DNA from: Duncaniella sp.
GTDB taxonomy: Bacteria > Bacteroidota > Bacteroidia > Bacteroidales > Muribaculaceae
Length of the DNA stretch: 64,000 bases
Assembly (NCBI GenBank): GCA_023664955.1
Contig: JAMPEV010000001.1
Location: forward strand, 595,756-659,755
Direction of reading: 5' to 3'
Shown here: positions 35,253 to 44,566 of the stretch, piece after piece
Numbering within the stretch: position 1 is the first letter of the stretch
Layout of the letters: every line of letters starts with the position of its first letter
Program-made: the position numbers and the translations under genes
Notes under the pieces: model-generated
Database searches by the model: none
The model's input: the letters and a program-made list of their open reading frames with translations, nothing else
Told to the model about the DNA's origin: nothing

Positions 35253-35292
35253 TCAAAAACGGACACTTATGATATTCTTTTTCTAAGTGCAC

Positions 35293-35324
35293 TTCGTGAA
35301 CCTCAATAAAAAAAGCTATTTTTG
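35293..35324 (+). promoter_or_regulatory. Promoter of the LTA-synthase-like gene
   Basis: TATTTTTG at 35317-35324 fits TAnnTTTG, with TTCG at 35293-35296 at 20-bp spacing. The start codon is 48 bp downstream, at 35373. Confidence 0.5.
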
Positions 35325-35372
35325 TACTCTCTTTAGGAACGCCGGTTCACGCTGTGCACTTATGGTATCATC

Positions 35373-37388
35373 ATGACAAGACCATTATTATATTTCAAAA
35401 CAAATATCTGGCTTGCTACACTCTATCAATTGGTTGTGGCGCTCTTCGTGTTGTGGCTAACACGCTTTATTTTTGTGGCTTATAACTGGGACAGCCTTGG
35501 ATTGGAAGGAGTCCCCCTTATAAATATCATTGATTTGAGTATCAAGGGATTGCGTTTCGACCTCTCGGCTGTGGCATATTTCAACGCGATATTCATCCTT
35601 ATGCGCACACTGCCCTTGCCGTGGACATATTCCAAATACTGGTTGAGTGCTTCGACGTTAACCTACAGTGTCAGTAACGGCATAATGTTAGCTATCAATA
35701 TATTTGACACACCATATTACGGTTTTACGGGGGCTCGTCTGCGGTGGTCGAATGTTGTAAATATGTTCACTGATTCAGGAATTTTCTCCATAGTAGGCGG
35801 ATATGTGACTCAATATGTTGGATTCGTTATATTAGTAGTTATTGTAATCGCATTACTTATGCTTCTTGCCACAAGAGTTAGAGTTGTCCGTACCGATAAC
35901 CCGATGTGGTTAAGATTGACATTGTTTCTGCTAATATGTGCTTCAACTTTTGCTATAATGCGTGGCCGAGTGGGTAGGGGAGTGCCGCTTGCTATCCCGG
36001 ATGCCACATTCATGGTAGAACGTCCACAGCAGATAAACGTAGTGCTCAATTCCCCCTTCTGCGTGTTGCGTTCCACTGACCTCAAGCGAAGCAATTTCGA
36101 ACCTCTATTAGTGTACTTCAGCGAACAGGAACTGGGAAATCTGAGGTCATCGGTAATAATACCGTCGGATTCTACCAAGCTTCAGAAGAGAAATTTCATG
36201 ACCATAATCATCGAAAGCGGAGGAGCGGAGTGGATAGATGCGCTCAGTGTCGGACACAAAGATAATCCCTTGGGACTCATGCCATTTCTCGACTCAATAG
36301 CCCGTCAGTCAGTCAATTTCATGTATACCTCCGGAATCGGTCGCACGAGTATAGGAGGAGCCACGGCCATACTTGGCGCATTTCCTGCCTTTGACCCATT
36401 CTTCTACATGATGTCACCTTATGCAGAAAACAGTGTTGATACACCGGCAAATCTTCTCGGCCAAGAAGGGTGGACCAACGCTTTCTTTTATGGCGTGGAA
36501 CACGGCTCATTTCAGATTGACCACACGGCCCACACTATGGGGTATACAAATATTTATAACCGTGAGAGTTACAATAATGATGCTGACCATGACGGACATT
36601 GGGGTATTTTTGATATTCCCATGGCTCAATATACTGTAAATGAATTATCAAAACTGTCTGAACCTTTCAACGCAGTTTGGTTTACTGTGTCGGCTCACGG
36701 ACCATTCACGCTTCCCGACGGCTTTGACACGAGCAAATTTCATCATAAAGAGGCCTCCCCTGAGCGAGGGCTGGAGTATACCGACATGGCACTCAAGCGC
36801 TTCTTCGAGCTTGCGGAAACTCAGGACTGGTATCAGAAAACCACATTTATTATTACTGCCGACCATGGAAACCGTGATTTCAACGACACACCCTACGGTA
36901 CGGATTTCATCCGCAATCGAGTTCCGTTCTTGATTTTTACACCTGATGGAAGCCTCATGCCAAGGGTTTATGATGACCGTATGCTCTCACAATTGGACAT
37001 TCCTGCCACCATCGTGGCTCTTTCAGGATATAATAAACCCTATGTGATGCTCGGTAGGAATGCCTTTGACGATACGGCCGACCATTTCGGGATATTCCGC
37101 GGCGATGGTGGCGTATATTTTATAACAAATGGAATGCTGGGTATTTACACCGATGCAGAAGCCCTCCATATCGATAGAGTGTACTCGCTTGCAGAAGATC
37201 CATTCTTGGAACATCCAATCACCATCCAACCCTCCGGCGAGTCACCCTTCACGATTGATCCTTCTAACAGACAGGATGTCTCTGTCCACGATTCTACACA
37301 AGTCAAAAGAATGCTTACCCTCACCCAGGCATTTCTTCAGGACTATACTACGCGCCTCAACGACAACCGTATGTCGTTCAAGAGATAG
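35373..37388 (+). CDS. LTA-synthase-family membrane phosphoethanolamine/phosphoglycerol transferase-like enzyme
   Basis: This 671-residue protein has five N-terminal helices (residues about 10-210) and an extracytoplasmic alkaline-phosphatase-superfamily domain. Metal and catalytic segments are FMTIIIESGGAEW, GRTSIGGATAILG (Thr nucleophile region), VSAHGPF and FIITADHGNRD (Asp-His ligands). This is the LtaS architecture. Gram-negative members commonly transfer phosphoglycerol or phosphoethanolamine to glycans or lipids; the exact substrate here is unknown. The gene stands alone, divergent from the efflux operon. Confidence 0.85.
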   Translation: MTRPLLYFKTNIWLATLYQLVVALFVLWLTRFIFVAYNWDSLGLEGVPLINIIDLSIKGLRFDLSAVAYFNAIFILMRTLPLPWTYSKYWLSASTLTYSVSNGIMLAINIFDTPYYGFTGARLRWSNVVNMFTDSGIFSIVGGYVTQYVGFVILVVIVIALLMLLATRVRVVRTDNPMWLRLTLFLLICASTFAIMRGRVGRGVPLAIPDATFMVERPQQINVVLNSPFCVLRSTDLKRSNFEPLLVYFSEQELGNLRSSVIIPSDSTKLQKRNFMTIIIESGGAEWIDALSVGHKDNPLGLMPFLDSIARQSVNFMYTSGIGRTSIGGATAILGAFPAFDPFFYMMSPYAENSVDTPANLLGQEGWTNAFFYGVEHGSFQIDHTAHTMGYTNIYNRESYNNDADHDGHWGIFDIPMAQYTVNELSKLSEPFNAVWFTVSAHGPFTLPDGFDTSKFHHKEASPERGLEYTDMALKRFFELAETQDWYQKTTFIITADHGNRDFNDTPYGTDFIRNRVPFLIFTPDGSLMPRVYDDRMLSQLDIPATIVALSGYNKPYVMLGRNAFDDTADHFGIFRGDGGVYFITNGMLGIYTDAEALHIDRVYSLAEDPFLEHPITIQPSGESPFTIDPSNRQDVSVHDSTQVKRMLTLTQAFLQDYTTRLNDNRMSFKR

Positions 37389-37532
37389 CCATTCAGAGCA
37401 GAGAAACGCAGTGAGGATGACAAATAATTGTTAATATTTGGCGGTTTGGGGAATTTTTCTTTATTTTGCTGAGTGAAACGGCGACATTGTGTGTGAAATC
37501 GCAGACTTAACGTCAGTATTTATTAAGGAAAT

Positions 37533-37551
37533 GAACTGATTCGATTAGTTC
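37533..37551. promoter_or_regulatory. Inverted repeat in the GH2 upstream region
   Basis: GAACTGAT-TCG-ATTAGTTC has 8-bp arms with one G-U/T mismatch. It is 26 bp before the GH2 start and could be an operator or a leader hairpin. Confidence 0.3.
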
Positions 37552-37576
37552 AGAAATATTTAACCCAATCTTACAC

Positions 37577-40570
37577 ATGAAAATGACAAGACAGAAATTC
37601 CGGGCATTTATTCTCAGTGGGGCTGTTGCGCTATCGATGCTGTCATATTATGCCATGGCTCGTGAACGTTACAATTTCAATCCCGAATGGCGACTCCAAA
37701 TTGGCGACTTCCCCGAGGCAGCCAGGCCAAACTTCGATGACTCCGGTTGGAAAAAGATTACTCTTCCTCATGCGTTTAATGAGGAAGAGGCGTTCAAAGT
37801 ACCTATTGCCGAGTTGACCGACACCGTGGCTTGGTATCGCAAGACATTCAAAGTGCCGTCGACCGATAAGGGCAAGAAGGTGTTTGTGGAATTTGAAGGC
37901 GTGCGCCAAGGTGCCGATTTCTATATCAACGGACATAACATCGGCTATCATGAAAATGGCGTTATGGCAGTGGGCTTTGACATAACCCCCTACGTGAAAT
38001 ATGGTAAGGAGAATGTGATTGCCGTGCGCGTTGACAATGATTGGAGATATAAGGAACGCGCCACCGGTAGCGGTTTTCAGTGGAACGATAAGAATTTCAA
38101 TGTCAATTATGGAGGAATCCCCAAGAGCACATGGCTTCATATCACTGATCCGGTATACCAGACACTTCCGCTATATAGCAACCTAGGCACAATCGGCACA
38201 TACGTCTACGCCACCGATATAAATGTGGGCAATCGCACGGCAGATATTCATGCCGAATCGGAGGTGAAAAATGACTCAAAGAAAAGTGTTACAGTAGGTT
38301 ACAATGTAAAAATATACGATAACGACAACAAACTCGTGGCCGACTTCAACGGCAACCCCGTGGAAATAGCCCCCGGGCAGACCGGCACAGTGAGCGCATC
38401 ACAACCGGTGTCCGACCTTCACTTCTGGAGTTGGGGCTACGGCTATCTCTATAAGGTAGTGACATCGCTTGTGATTGACGGAAAGCAGCAGGATGGGGTC
38501 GCAACAATGACAGGATTCCGTAAGACGCGCTTCGGTGAGGGGAAAATATGGCTTAACGACCGCGTGCTACAGATGAAAGGATATGCACAACGCACCAGCA
38601 ATGAGTGGCCAGGCGTGGGAATGTCAGTGGCACCATGGCTGAGCGATTACTCCAACGGATTGGTGGTGGAGGGCAATGGTAACTTTGTGCGTTGGATGCA
38701 CGTGTCGCCCTGGAAGCAGGATGTAGAGTCATGCGATAGGGTAGGACTCATGCAGATGCTCCCCGCGGGAGATGCGGAGAAGGATGTGTTCGACCGCCGT
38801 TGGGACCAGCGAAAGGATGTGATGCGCGATGCGATTATATATTTTCGCAATAATCCCAGTGTGCTTTTTTGGGAGTCAGGAAATGAGTCAATCAGCCGTG
38901 ACCACATGCTTGAAATGCGTGCTATTCGTGACAAGTATGACCCATACGGCGGACGTGCTATCGGTTCACGCGAAATGCTCGATATCCCGGAATCGGAATA
39001 TGGCGGCGAAATGCTCTACGTCAACAAGAGCGAACACTCACCGATGGTGCAGACCGAATACTGTCGTGACGAGGGCTATCGCAAATATTGGGATAACTGG
39101 AGTTATCCTTACCATCGGCATGGCGATGGTCCGCTCTACCGCGGTGCAGATGCGACTGCCTATAATCAGAACCAGGATATGCTGACAGTGGAATTTGTGC
39201 GCCGTTGGTATGATTTCTGGCGTGAACGTCCCGGTACAGGTAACCGTGTGAACTCCGGTGGCGCAAAGATTATATTTTCCGACACGCAGACACATAACAG
39301 AAGCGAGGCAAACTATCGCCTTAGCGGCGTAGTGGATGCCATGCGTATCCCCAAGGATGGTTACTACGCTCATAAAGTGATGTGGGACGCTTGGGTAGAC
39401 CCGGATAATTACGCTTCACACATCGTGGGACATTGGAACTATCCGGAAGGCACCGTAAAACCGGTGTACGTAGTTTCTTCATGCGATTCAGTGGAACTTA
39501 AGATTAACGGTAAGAACTATGGCCCCGGCCGCCAGGATTACCGATTCCTCTTCACATTCGATTCAATACCATATATGCCCGGTAAAATCGAAGCACTGGG
39601 ATATGATAGAGACGGGAAATTGCAATCAACTGCTGCCATTGAGACCGTGGGCGAGCCTAAGGAATTGAAACTATCACTTCTCAATTCACCTGACGGCATT
39701 CATGCCGATGGCGCTGACTTGGCGCTTGTGCAATTCGAAGTGGTGGATGCCCGGGGACGCCGCTGTCCGTTGGCTAATGACACTGTGACATTCACCCTTA
39801 GCGGACCTATGGAATGGCGTGGCGGTATTGCCCAAGGTAAGGATAATTTCGTGCTTTCGGAATCCCTCCCGGTGGAAAGCGGTGTGAATCGCGTCATGCT
39901 CCGTTCTCTTCCGGAGGCAGGTAAGGTAACATTAACCGCACAGGCACCCGGATTTGAGGCTAAGGAGATTTCGTTTGAGACTATCCCTGTGGAGGTAAAG
40001 GATGGTCTTACCACATATACTCAGCGCACTGCTCTCCCCGTCCGTCTTGACAGAGGAGAAACCCCTGCCGGTCAGTCATACCAGGACAGCGAGGTGGGCG
40101 TGAGAGTGAAGAGTGCCACTGCAGGTTTCAACCAGGAAACAGTGGGCAATAGCTGGGACGACAACGAACTAAGCGAATGGAAGAATGACGGCCGACTCTC
40201 AACCGGCTGGATTACATACAAGTTGGAACGTCGCGCGGCTATCGATGATATATGCGTGAAGCTTACAGGCTGGCGTCAACGCTCTTATCCGATTGAAGTA
40301 TACGCCGGCGACAAGCTCGTGTGGAGTGGTAAGACAGAGCCCAGCCTCGGTTACGTTCATCTCAACATCGAGCATCCCGTTATGGCTGATGAATATAGCA
40401 TCCGCCTGAAAGGAGCAGCATCTGAGAAGGATGCTTTTGACCAGATTGTGGAAGTGGCCGAACCTGCTGCCGGCGAACTTGACCTCTTCAAGGCAAAGGA
40501 TGGTGACAAGGTTAAAAACGAGCTCCGAATAGTTGAAATCGAATTCAATGAGACCTTGACTAATCTCTAA
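37577..40570 (+). CDS. Secreted glycoside hydrolase family 2 enzyme
   Basis: This 997-residue protein has a signal peptide ending near YYAMARE. A GH2 sugar-binding domain follows (NPEWRLQIGDFPEA, GVRQGADFYINGHNIGYHENGVMAVGFDITPYV), then an Ig-like domain and a TIM barrel with acid/base Glu about residue 437 (ESGNES) and nucleophile Glu about residue 494 (MVQTEYCRDEG). C-terminal domains include a DUF4982-like beta-sandwich (GTVKPVYVVSSCDSVELKINGK) and a region with a discoidin-like pattern. Beta-galactosidase is the commonest activity of this build, but beta-glucuronidase or other beta-glycosidase activity is possible. Confidence 0.85.
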   Translation: MKMTRQKFRAFILSGAVALSMLSYYAMARERYNFNPEWRLQIGDFPEAARPNFDDSGWKKITLPHAFNEEEAFKVPIAELTDTVAWYRKTFKVPSTDKGKKVFVEFEGVRQGADFYINGHNIGYHENGVMAVGFDITPYVKYGKENVIAVRVDNDWRYKERATGSGFQWNDKNFNVNYGGIPKSTWLHITDPVYQTLPLYSNLGTIGTYVYATDINVGNRTADIHAESEVKNDSKKSVTVGYNVKIYDNDNKLVADFNGNPVEIAPGQTGTVSASQPVSDLHFWSWGYGYLYKVVTSLVIDGKQQDGVATMTGFRKTRFGEGKIWLNDRVLQMKGYAQRTSNEWPGVGMSVAPWLSDYSNGLVVEGNGNFVRWMHVSPWKQDVESCDRVGLMQMLPAGDAEKDVFDRRWDQRKDVMRDAIIYFRNNPSVLFWESGNESISRDHMLEMRAIRDKYDPYGGRAIGSREMLDIPESEYGGEMLYVNKSEHSPMVQTEYCRDEGYRKYWDNWSYPYHRHGDGPLYRGADATAYNQNQDMLTVEFVRRWYDFWRERPGTGNRVNSGGAKIIFSDTQTHNRSEANYRLSGVVDAMRIPKDGYYAHKVMWDAWVDPDNYASHIVGHWNYPEGTVKPVYVVSSCDSVELKINGKNYGPGRQDYRFLFTFDSIPYMPGKIEALGYDRDGKLQSTAAIETVGEPKELKLSLLNSPDGIHADGADLALVQFEVVDARGRRCPLANDTVTFTLSGPMEWRGGIAQGKDNFVLSESLPVESGVNRVMLRSLPEAGKVTLTAQAPGFEAKEISFETIPVEVKDGLTTYTQRTALPVRLDRGETPAGQSYQDSEVGVRVKSATAGFNQETVGNSWDDNELSEWKNDGRLSTGWITYKLERRAAIDDICVKLTGWRQRSYPIEVYAGDKLVWSGKTEPSLGYVHLNIEHPVMADEYSIRLKGAASEKDAFDQIVEVAEPAAGELDLFKAKDGDKVKNELRIVEIEFNETLTNL

Positions 40571-40654
40571 CGATAAGTCAATCGGCCGGAAACGAAATTA
40601 GGCGGGGTGCTTATTCACTTCGGTTTGAAATTGATTCCGAATAGACTGTTAACC

Positions 40655-40713
40655 AACTTGTGGCAAGCTGTTTACCCTTCAGTGGGGTGAGGGGCTTGTT
40701 GCAAGTTTTTTTA
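40655..40713 (+). terminator. Strong intrinsic terminator between the GH2 and glycerate kinase genes
   Basis: AACTTGTGGCAAGC (40655-40668) pairs with GCTTGTTGCAAGTT (40694-40707) through 14 bp with three G-U pairs, followed by seven T residues. It ends only 24 nt before the glycerate kinase start codon. Confidence 0.75.
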
Positions 40714-40736
40714 TTATTAGACATCCTCAAAATATA

Positions 40737-41777
40737 ATGAGAATATTAATTGCTCCCGACAAATTCAAAGGTACCCTGTCGGCCGGAGAGGTGGCAGATA
40801 TCATAGCGTCCCGGCTCGATCCACTCGATGCGGAGATAATCAAAATCCCGATGGCCGACGGAGGTGAAGGGACAGCCGAATGCCTGGCACAAATCTTTGA
40901 CATGGTTCCTAACGTTCTCCCCGGTACGAATTCCATAATGGAAGCGCTACCCGCAGGAGCAACGTATTATGTAAATCGTACCGCGCGGACGGTGGCAGTT
41001 GATTCAAGCACTGTATTGGGACTCTCGCTCATCAATCCGAAAGCTTCGTCTCCCATCGGCCGTACATCGTTCCCCCTTGGCCGGCTTATCAACGACATTA
41101 TAAAAACTGAACAACCGGAGACGATATACGTAGGCGTGGGAGGTACATCGACAGTGGATGGGGGTGAGGGTTTCTTGGAAGCACTTGGGTTTGACTATTC
41201 TTCAAGAATAACTAAGGTCAAACTTCCCAAAATAGTAGCCTTATTGGACGTAGAATGTCCGCTGGTGGCTCCCGACGGATTTCCTTCATCTCTTACTTTT
41301 GCACCACAAAAGGGTGCTACGACATCAGATATGGAAAAAATACGCCGACATCTCTTGCTCTTAGAGGCGCGTCTGCCGGAACTTAAAGGGTCAAAGACAA
41401 CCGGTGCGGGCGGAGGATTGGCATTTGCCCTTGCTGCCGTGGGTGCCACATTTGCTTTGGGAGCTTTATTCATAATCCGACATTCCAAAATAAGTGATCT
41501 TAATCTGGACTATATCATCACGGGAGAGGGTTCGCTTGATGGTCAGACACGGCTTGGGAAAGTGGTGTATTGGCTGATAAACTATGGGAAAGGCAGAGAT
41601 ATACCGGTGATAGCCGTGGGCGGACGTGTGATGCCCGATTTCGATGTTGAAGGTGCATCGAAAATCATATCGACTCAACATTATCCCCCCGAAGGTTGTT
41701 TAAATTATCACAAGGCCAAAGCCCGACTCGCTGCCGCATCCGATTCAATAGCTAAATGGATAGCTGGGCGACAATGA
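40737..41777 (+). CDS. Glycerate kinase
   Basis: This 346-residue enzyme phosphorylates D-glycerate, linking glycerate from sugar acids or serine to glycolysis. The N-terminal APDKFKGTLSAGEVADII, the MADGGEGTAE motif, VGVGGTSTVDGGEGF and ITGEGSLDGQTRLGKV are characteristic of the GarK/GlxK type. Whether it forms 2- or 3-phosphoglycerate cannot be told by eye; GarK-type enzymes make the 2-phosphate. It follows a strong terminator and has no obvious partner gene. Confidence 0.93.
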   Translation: MRILIAPDKFKGTLSAGEVADIIASRLDPLDAEIIKIPMADGGEGTAECLAQIFDMVPNVLPGTNSIMEALPAGATYYVNRTARTVAVDSSTVLGLSLINPKASSPIGRTSFPLGRLINDIIKTEQPETIYVGVGGTSTVDGGEGFLEALGFDYSSRITKVKLPKIVALLDVECPLVAPDGFPSSLTFAPQKGATTSDMEKIRRHLLLLEARLPELKGSKTTGAGGGLAFALAAVGATFALGALFIIRHSKISDLNLDYIITGEGSLDGQTRLGKVVYWLINYGKGRDIPVIAVGGRVMPDFDVEGASKIISTQHYPPEGCLNYHKAKARLAAASDSIAKWIAGRQ

Positions 41778-41886
41778 TCGGACCTGAGTCTGAATATATC
41801 CAAATATCTTATTTATGGGAACACGATGTTAACCAATTCTCAATTCTGATTATTTTGTCCCAAAATTTAAAAATGAAAAAGAGATT

Positions 41887-43014
41887 ATGAAAAAGATCTT
41901 AATGGCAGCAGCGCTTGTTGGCTGCATGATGTCCGCAAACGCTCAGGACGTCATTGAAAGACCCACATTTGCCGACAATTGGTCAATCGGACTTGATGCC
42001 GGTGTCACCACACCCTTGAAGGGGCATTCATTCTTTGGCAATATGCGAGGCATTTTCGGACTTCACGCCGAAAAGCAGATTTCTCCTTTATTCGGACTTG
42101 GTGTCGAGGGTGCATGGGGTGTAAACACATCTACAGTAAATCATGGACTTCGCAGTAAGAATGCCTTCGATAATTCTTATGTAGGAGGTTATGGTACTCT
42201 TAATCTTAATAATGTGTTTGCCGGGTTCTCATGTGACCCGCGTCCGGTTAACGTGAAACTTGTGGCCGGTCTCGGATGGCTTCACTATTATTATCCCGGT
42301 AAGGGCAACGACTTCAATGACTTGGGTGCGAAATTGGGATTGGATTTGAGTTTCGCTTGCAGCGAGAATTTCTCTATCTCAGTAAAACCGGGCGTCGTTT
42401 GGAATCTTACCGCCGGAACTAACAAAGACCGTTTTGATATTAACGATGCCAACTTCAACCTCATGGTAGGTTTCAATTACAATTTCGGTCCCGGTTTTGA
42501 ATGTGTCAATGTTCCAGCCGATCAGTCGGCAGAGGTTGCAGCCCTTAATGATCGTGTAAACGCTCTACGTGCCGAGGTTGATGGCCGTGACGCTGCTATC
42601 GCAGCCGCCAATGCCCAGAATGCAGAACTTCAAGCAGCTCTTGCAGCATGCCAGGCTAAACCCGCTCAGGTTGTGACTAAGAACAACAATACTCTCGAGA
42701 GCGTACGCTACGTGTTCTTCAAGATTGGTTCAAGCCAGATTACAGCTGACCAGATGCCTAACGTAGAGATGATTGCCGCATATCTTAACAATCACCCCAA
42801 AGCTAAGGTGCAGATTCGTGGTTATGCTTCACAGGATGGTAACCTTGAGTTCAACGAACGCCTTGCAGCAGCTCGTGCTGAGTCAGTGAAGAATTCTCTA
42901 ATCAAGAGGTATAAGATAGCTGAAAGCCGTATCGACGCTAAGGGTGAAGGAATCGGACATATGTTCTCTGAAGAATCCTGGAATCGTGTGTCTATCTGTA
43001 CACTCGAAGACTAA
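41887..43014 (+). CDS. OmpA-family outer-membrane protein
   Basis: This 375-residue protein has a signal peptide (MKKILMAAALVGCMMSANAQ), a small outer-membrane beta-barrel (residues about 30-205), an Ala-rich coiled linker (about 210-255) and a C-terminal OmpA peptidoglycan-binding domain (KAKVQIRGYASQDGNLEFNERLAAARAESV). It anchors the outer membrane to the cell wall. Strongly biased codons and a good terminator suggest it is abundant. It stands alone before the RND operon. Confidence 0.93.
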   Translation: MKKILMAAALVGCMMSANAQDVIERPTFADNWSIGLDAGVTTPLKGHSFFGNMRGIFGLHAEKQISPLFGLGVEGAWGVNTSTVNHGLRSKNAFDNSYVGGYGTLNLNNVFAGFSCDPRPVNVKLVAGLGWLHYYYPGKGNDFNDLGAKLGLDLSFACSENFSISVKPGVVWNLTAGTNKDRFDINDANFNLMVGFNYNFGPGFECVNVPADQSAEVAALNDRVNALRAEVDGRDAAIAAANAQNAELQAALAACQAKPAQVVTKNNNTLESVRYVFFKIGSSQITADQMPNVEMIAAYLNNHPKAKVQIRGYASQDGNLEFNERLAAARAESVKNSLIKRYKIAESRIDAKGEGIGHMFSEESWNRVSICTLED

Positions 43015-43068
43015 CGAGGAGTATGTTAATGACGTACACATAGCATCATCATAAAAATATATTGCCGG

Positions 43069-43103
43069 GGAGGCAAGCGCATTGAGTGCTTGCCTCCTCT
43101 TTG
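43069..43103 (+). terminator. Terminator after ompA-like gene
   Basis: GGAGGCAAGCGC (43069-43080) pairs with GTGCTTGCCTCC (43086-43097) as a 12-bp stem with one G-U pair and a 5-nt loop, followed by TCTTTGTG. Confidence 0.75.
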
Positions 43104-43194
43104 TGATTGGTAAAAAGTGGAAATAATGAGGGAGATAGTGCTAATTTTTTGAAATTTATTGCTCCAAAGTTCCAATTTTGTTAAAATCATTTGG

Positions 43195-43202
43195 TAACTT
43201 TG
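43195..43202 (+). promoter_or_regulatory. -7 box before the RND efflux operon
   Basis: TAACTTTG matches TAnnTTTG exactly. A TTTTG at 43176-43180 lies only 14 bp upstream, so the -33 element is non-canonical. The predicted leader is about 100 nt. Confidence 0.5.
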
Positions 43203-43311
43203 CGTGATTTATTATGGGGTGAACATTCTGCAACCATCACCATAGGTATTTTCAAGTATCAAGGAAAAATAAAAAAATTAGGTATAATAGAAAAGTAAAA
43301 AGAACAAACAA

Positions 43312-44508
43312 ATGAAAGTCAAAGCGTTATCGACCGCCGGCATTTCCATTATGCTCGCATCAGTGTTCACGCTGCCTTCTTGCTCAAAGGGCGACCAGCA
43401 GCAGCGTCAACTCTCCGCTCCCGAAATCGCAACTATCACGCTAGCTCCACAGTCAGCTGATTTGCAGACCACTTTCCCCGCAACTATCAAGGGTAAGACC
43501 GACATTGACATCCGTCCTCAGGTGACCGGATTCATCACAAAAGTCCACGTTGACGAAGGACAACATGTGCGTAAGGGACAGGTGCTTTTCACCCTTGACC
43601 AAGTACAGTTTAATGCAGCGGTTGACCAGGCCCGTGCGGCAGTAAACTCTGCTCAGACCGCAGTCAATACTCAGCAGATGACAGTGGACAACAAGAAGGC
43701 TCTTCTTGACAAGAACATTATCTCCGACTATGAATATCAGATGGCAGTCAACAGCCTTGAACAGGCTAAGGCACAGCTCGCCAATGCAAAAGCAGCCCTC
43801 GTGACGGCTCAGAAGAATCTCGCTTACACAGTGGTAACCTCTCCGAGCGACGGCGTTGTGGGAACTATTCCCAACCGTGAGGGTTCTCTCGCATCCCCCT
43901 CTTCAGCCCAGCCACTGACCACAGTGAGCGATAATTCACAGGTTTATGCTTACTTCTCGTTGACAGAAAAGGATCTGCTCAATCTCGTAGGTGAAGGCAA
44001 CCGTTCTATCGACGCAGCCATCAAGGAGATGCCCGAAGTAAAACTTCGCCTTAATGATGGCAGTGTTTACCCTCTCACAGGCAAGGTGGCAACAGTGTCG
44101 GGCGTGATTGACAACAATACCGGAGCATCAAGCGTCCGTGCTCTTTTCAATAACCCCAACGGAGTGCTCCGCAGCGGCGGCACAGGTCAGGTAATTATGC
44201 CGAAGGCAAAGGAAAACGCCATCATGATCCCCCAAAAGGCTACCTTTGAGCTTCAGGACCGCCGATTTGTATACGTGGTTAACGACTCCAACAAGGTAGT
44301 CTCCACACCCATCGAAATCGACCCCATTAACGACGGCAAATCATTCGTAGTGGTAGCCGGTTTGAATCCCGGTGACCGCATTGCTATTGAAGGCGTAGGT
44401 ACCAAGCTCCAGGATGGAATGACCATCAGCCCGGTAGCACCGCAGGAAGCAGCAGCTCCCGAAGCCGGTCAGACAGCAGCCCAGCAGGCTCCCGCAGCCG
44501 CAAAATAA
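43312..44508 (+). CDS. RND efflux periplasmic adaptor (AcrA/MexA-like)
   Basis: This 398-residue lipoprotein (lipobox LPSC) links the RND pump to its outer-membrane channel. Lipoyl half-motifs are GKTDIDIRPQVTGFITKVHVDEGQHVRKGQ and VVTSPSDGVVGTIPNREGSLA, flanking a coiled-coil hairpin (residues about 95-165), with beta-barrel and membrane-proximal domains following. The last 20 residues are an Ala/Pro/Gln tail. It is the first gene of the pump operon, 58 bp before the pump gene. Confidence 0.93.
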   Translation: MKVKALSTAGISIMLASVFTLPSCSKGDQQQRQLSAPEIATITLAPQSADLQTTFPATIKGKTDIDIRPQVTGFITKVHVDEGQHVRKGQVLFTLDQVQFNAAVDQARAAVNSAQTAVNTQQMTVDNKKALLDKNIISDYEYQMAVNSLEQAKAQLANAKAALVTAQKNLAYTVVTSPSDGVVGTIPNREGSLASPSSAQPLTTVSDNSQVYAYFSLTEKDLLNLVGEGNRSIDAAIKEMPEVKLRLNDGSVYPLTGKVATVSGVIDNNTGASSVRALFNNPNGVLRSGGTGQVIMPKAKENAIMIPQKATFELQDRRFVYVVNDSNKVVSTPIEIDPINDGKSFVVVAGLNPGDRIAIEGVGTKLQDGMTISPVAPQEAAAPEAGQTAAQQAPAAAK

Positions 44509-44566
44509 GTGACCGGTGTCAATCCCCGTTCACCACTATATGATAATAAAACTTAGTGCATAAAAG

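Noticed and set aside
35219..35265. Short direct repeats that might be a CRISPR remnant
   Set aside because: Only two units with a 2-nt gap, each a palindrome, next to a sigma-54 promoter; no spacers and no cas genes.
35362..35376. Five-codon upstream frame overlapping the LTA-synthase start (ATGA overlap)
   Set aside because: Such tiny frames arise often by chance; no evidence for a regulatory role.
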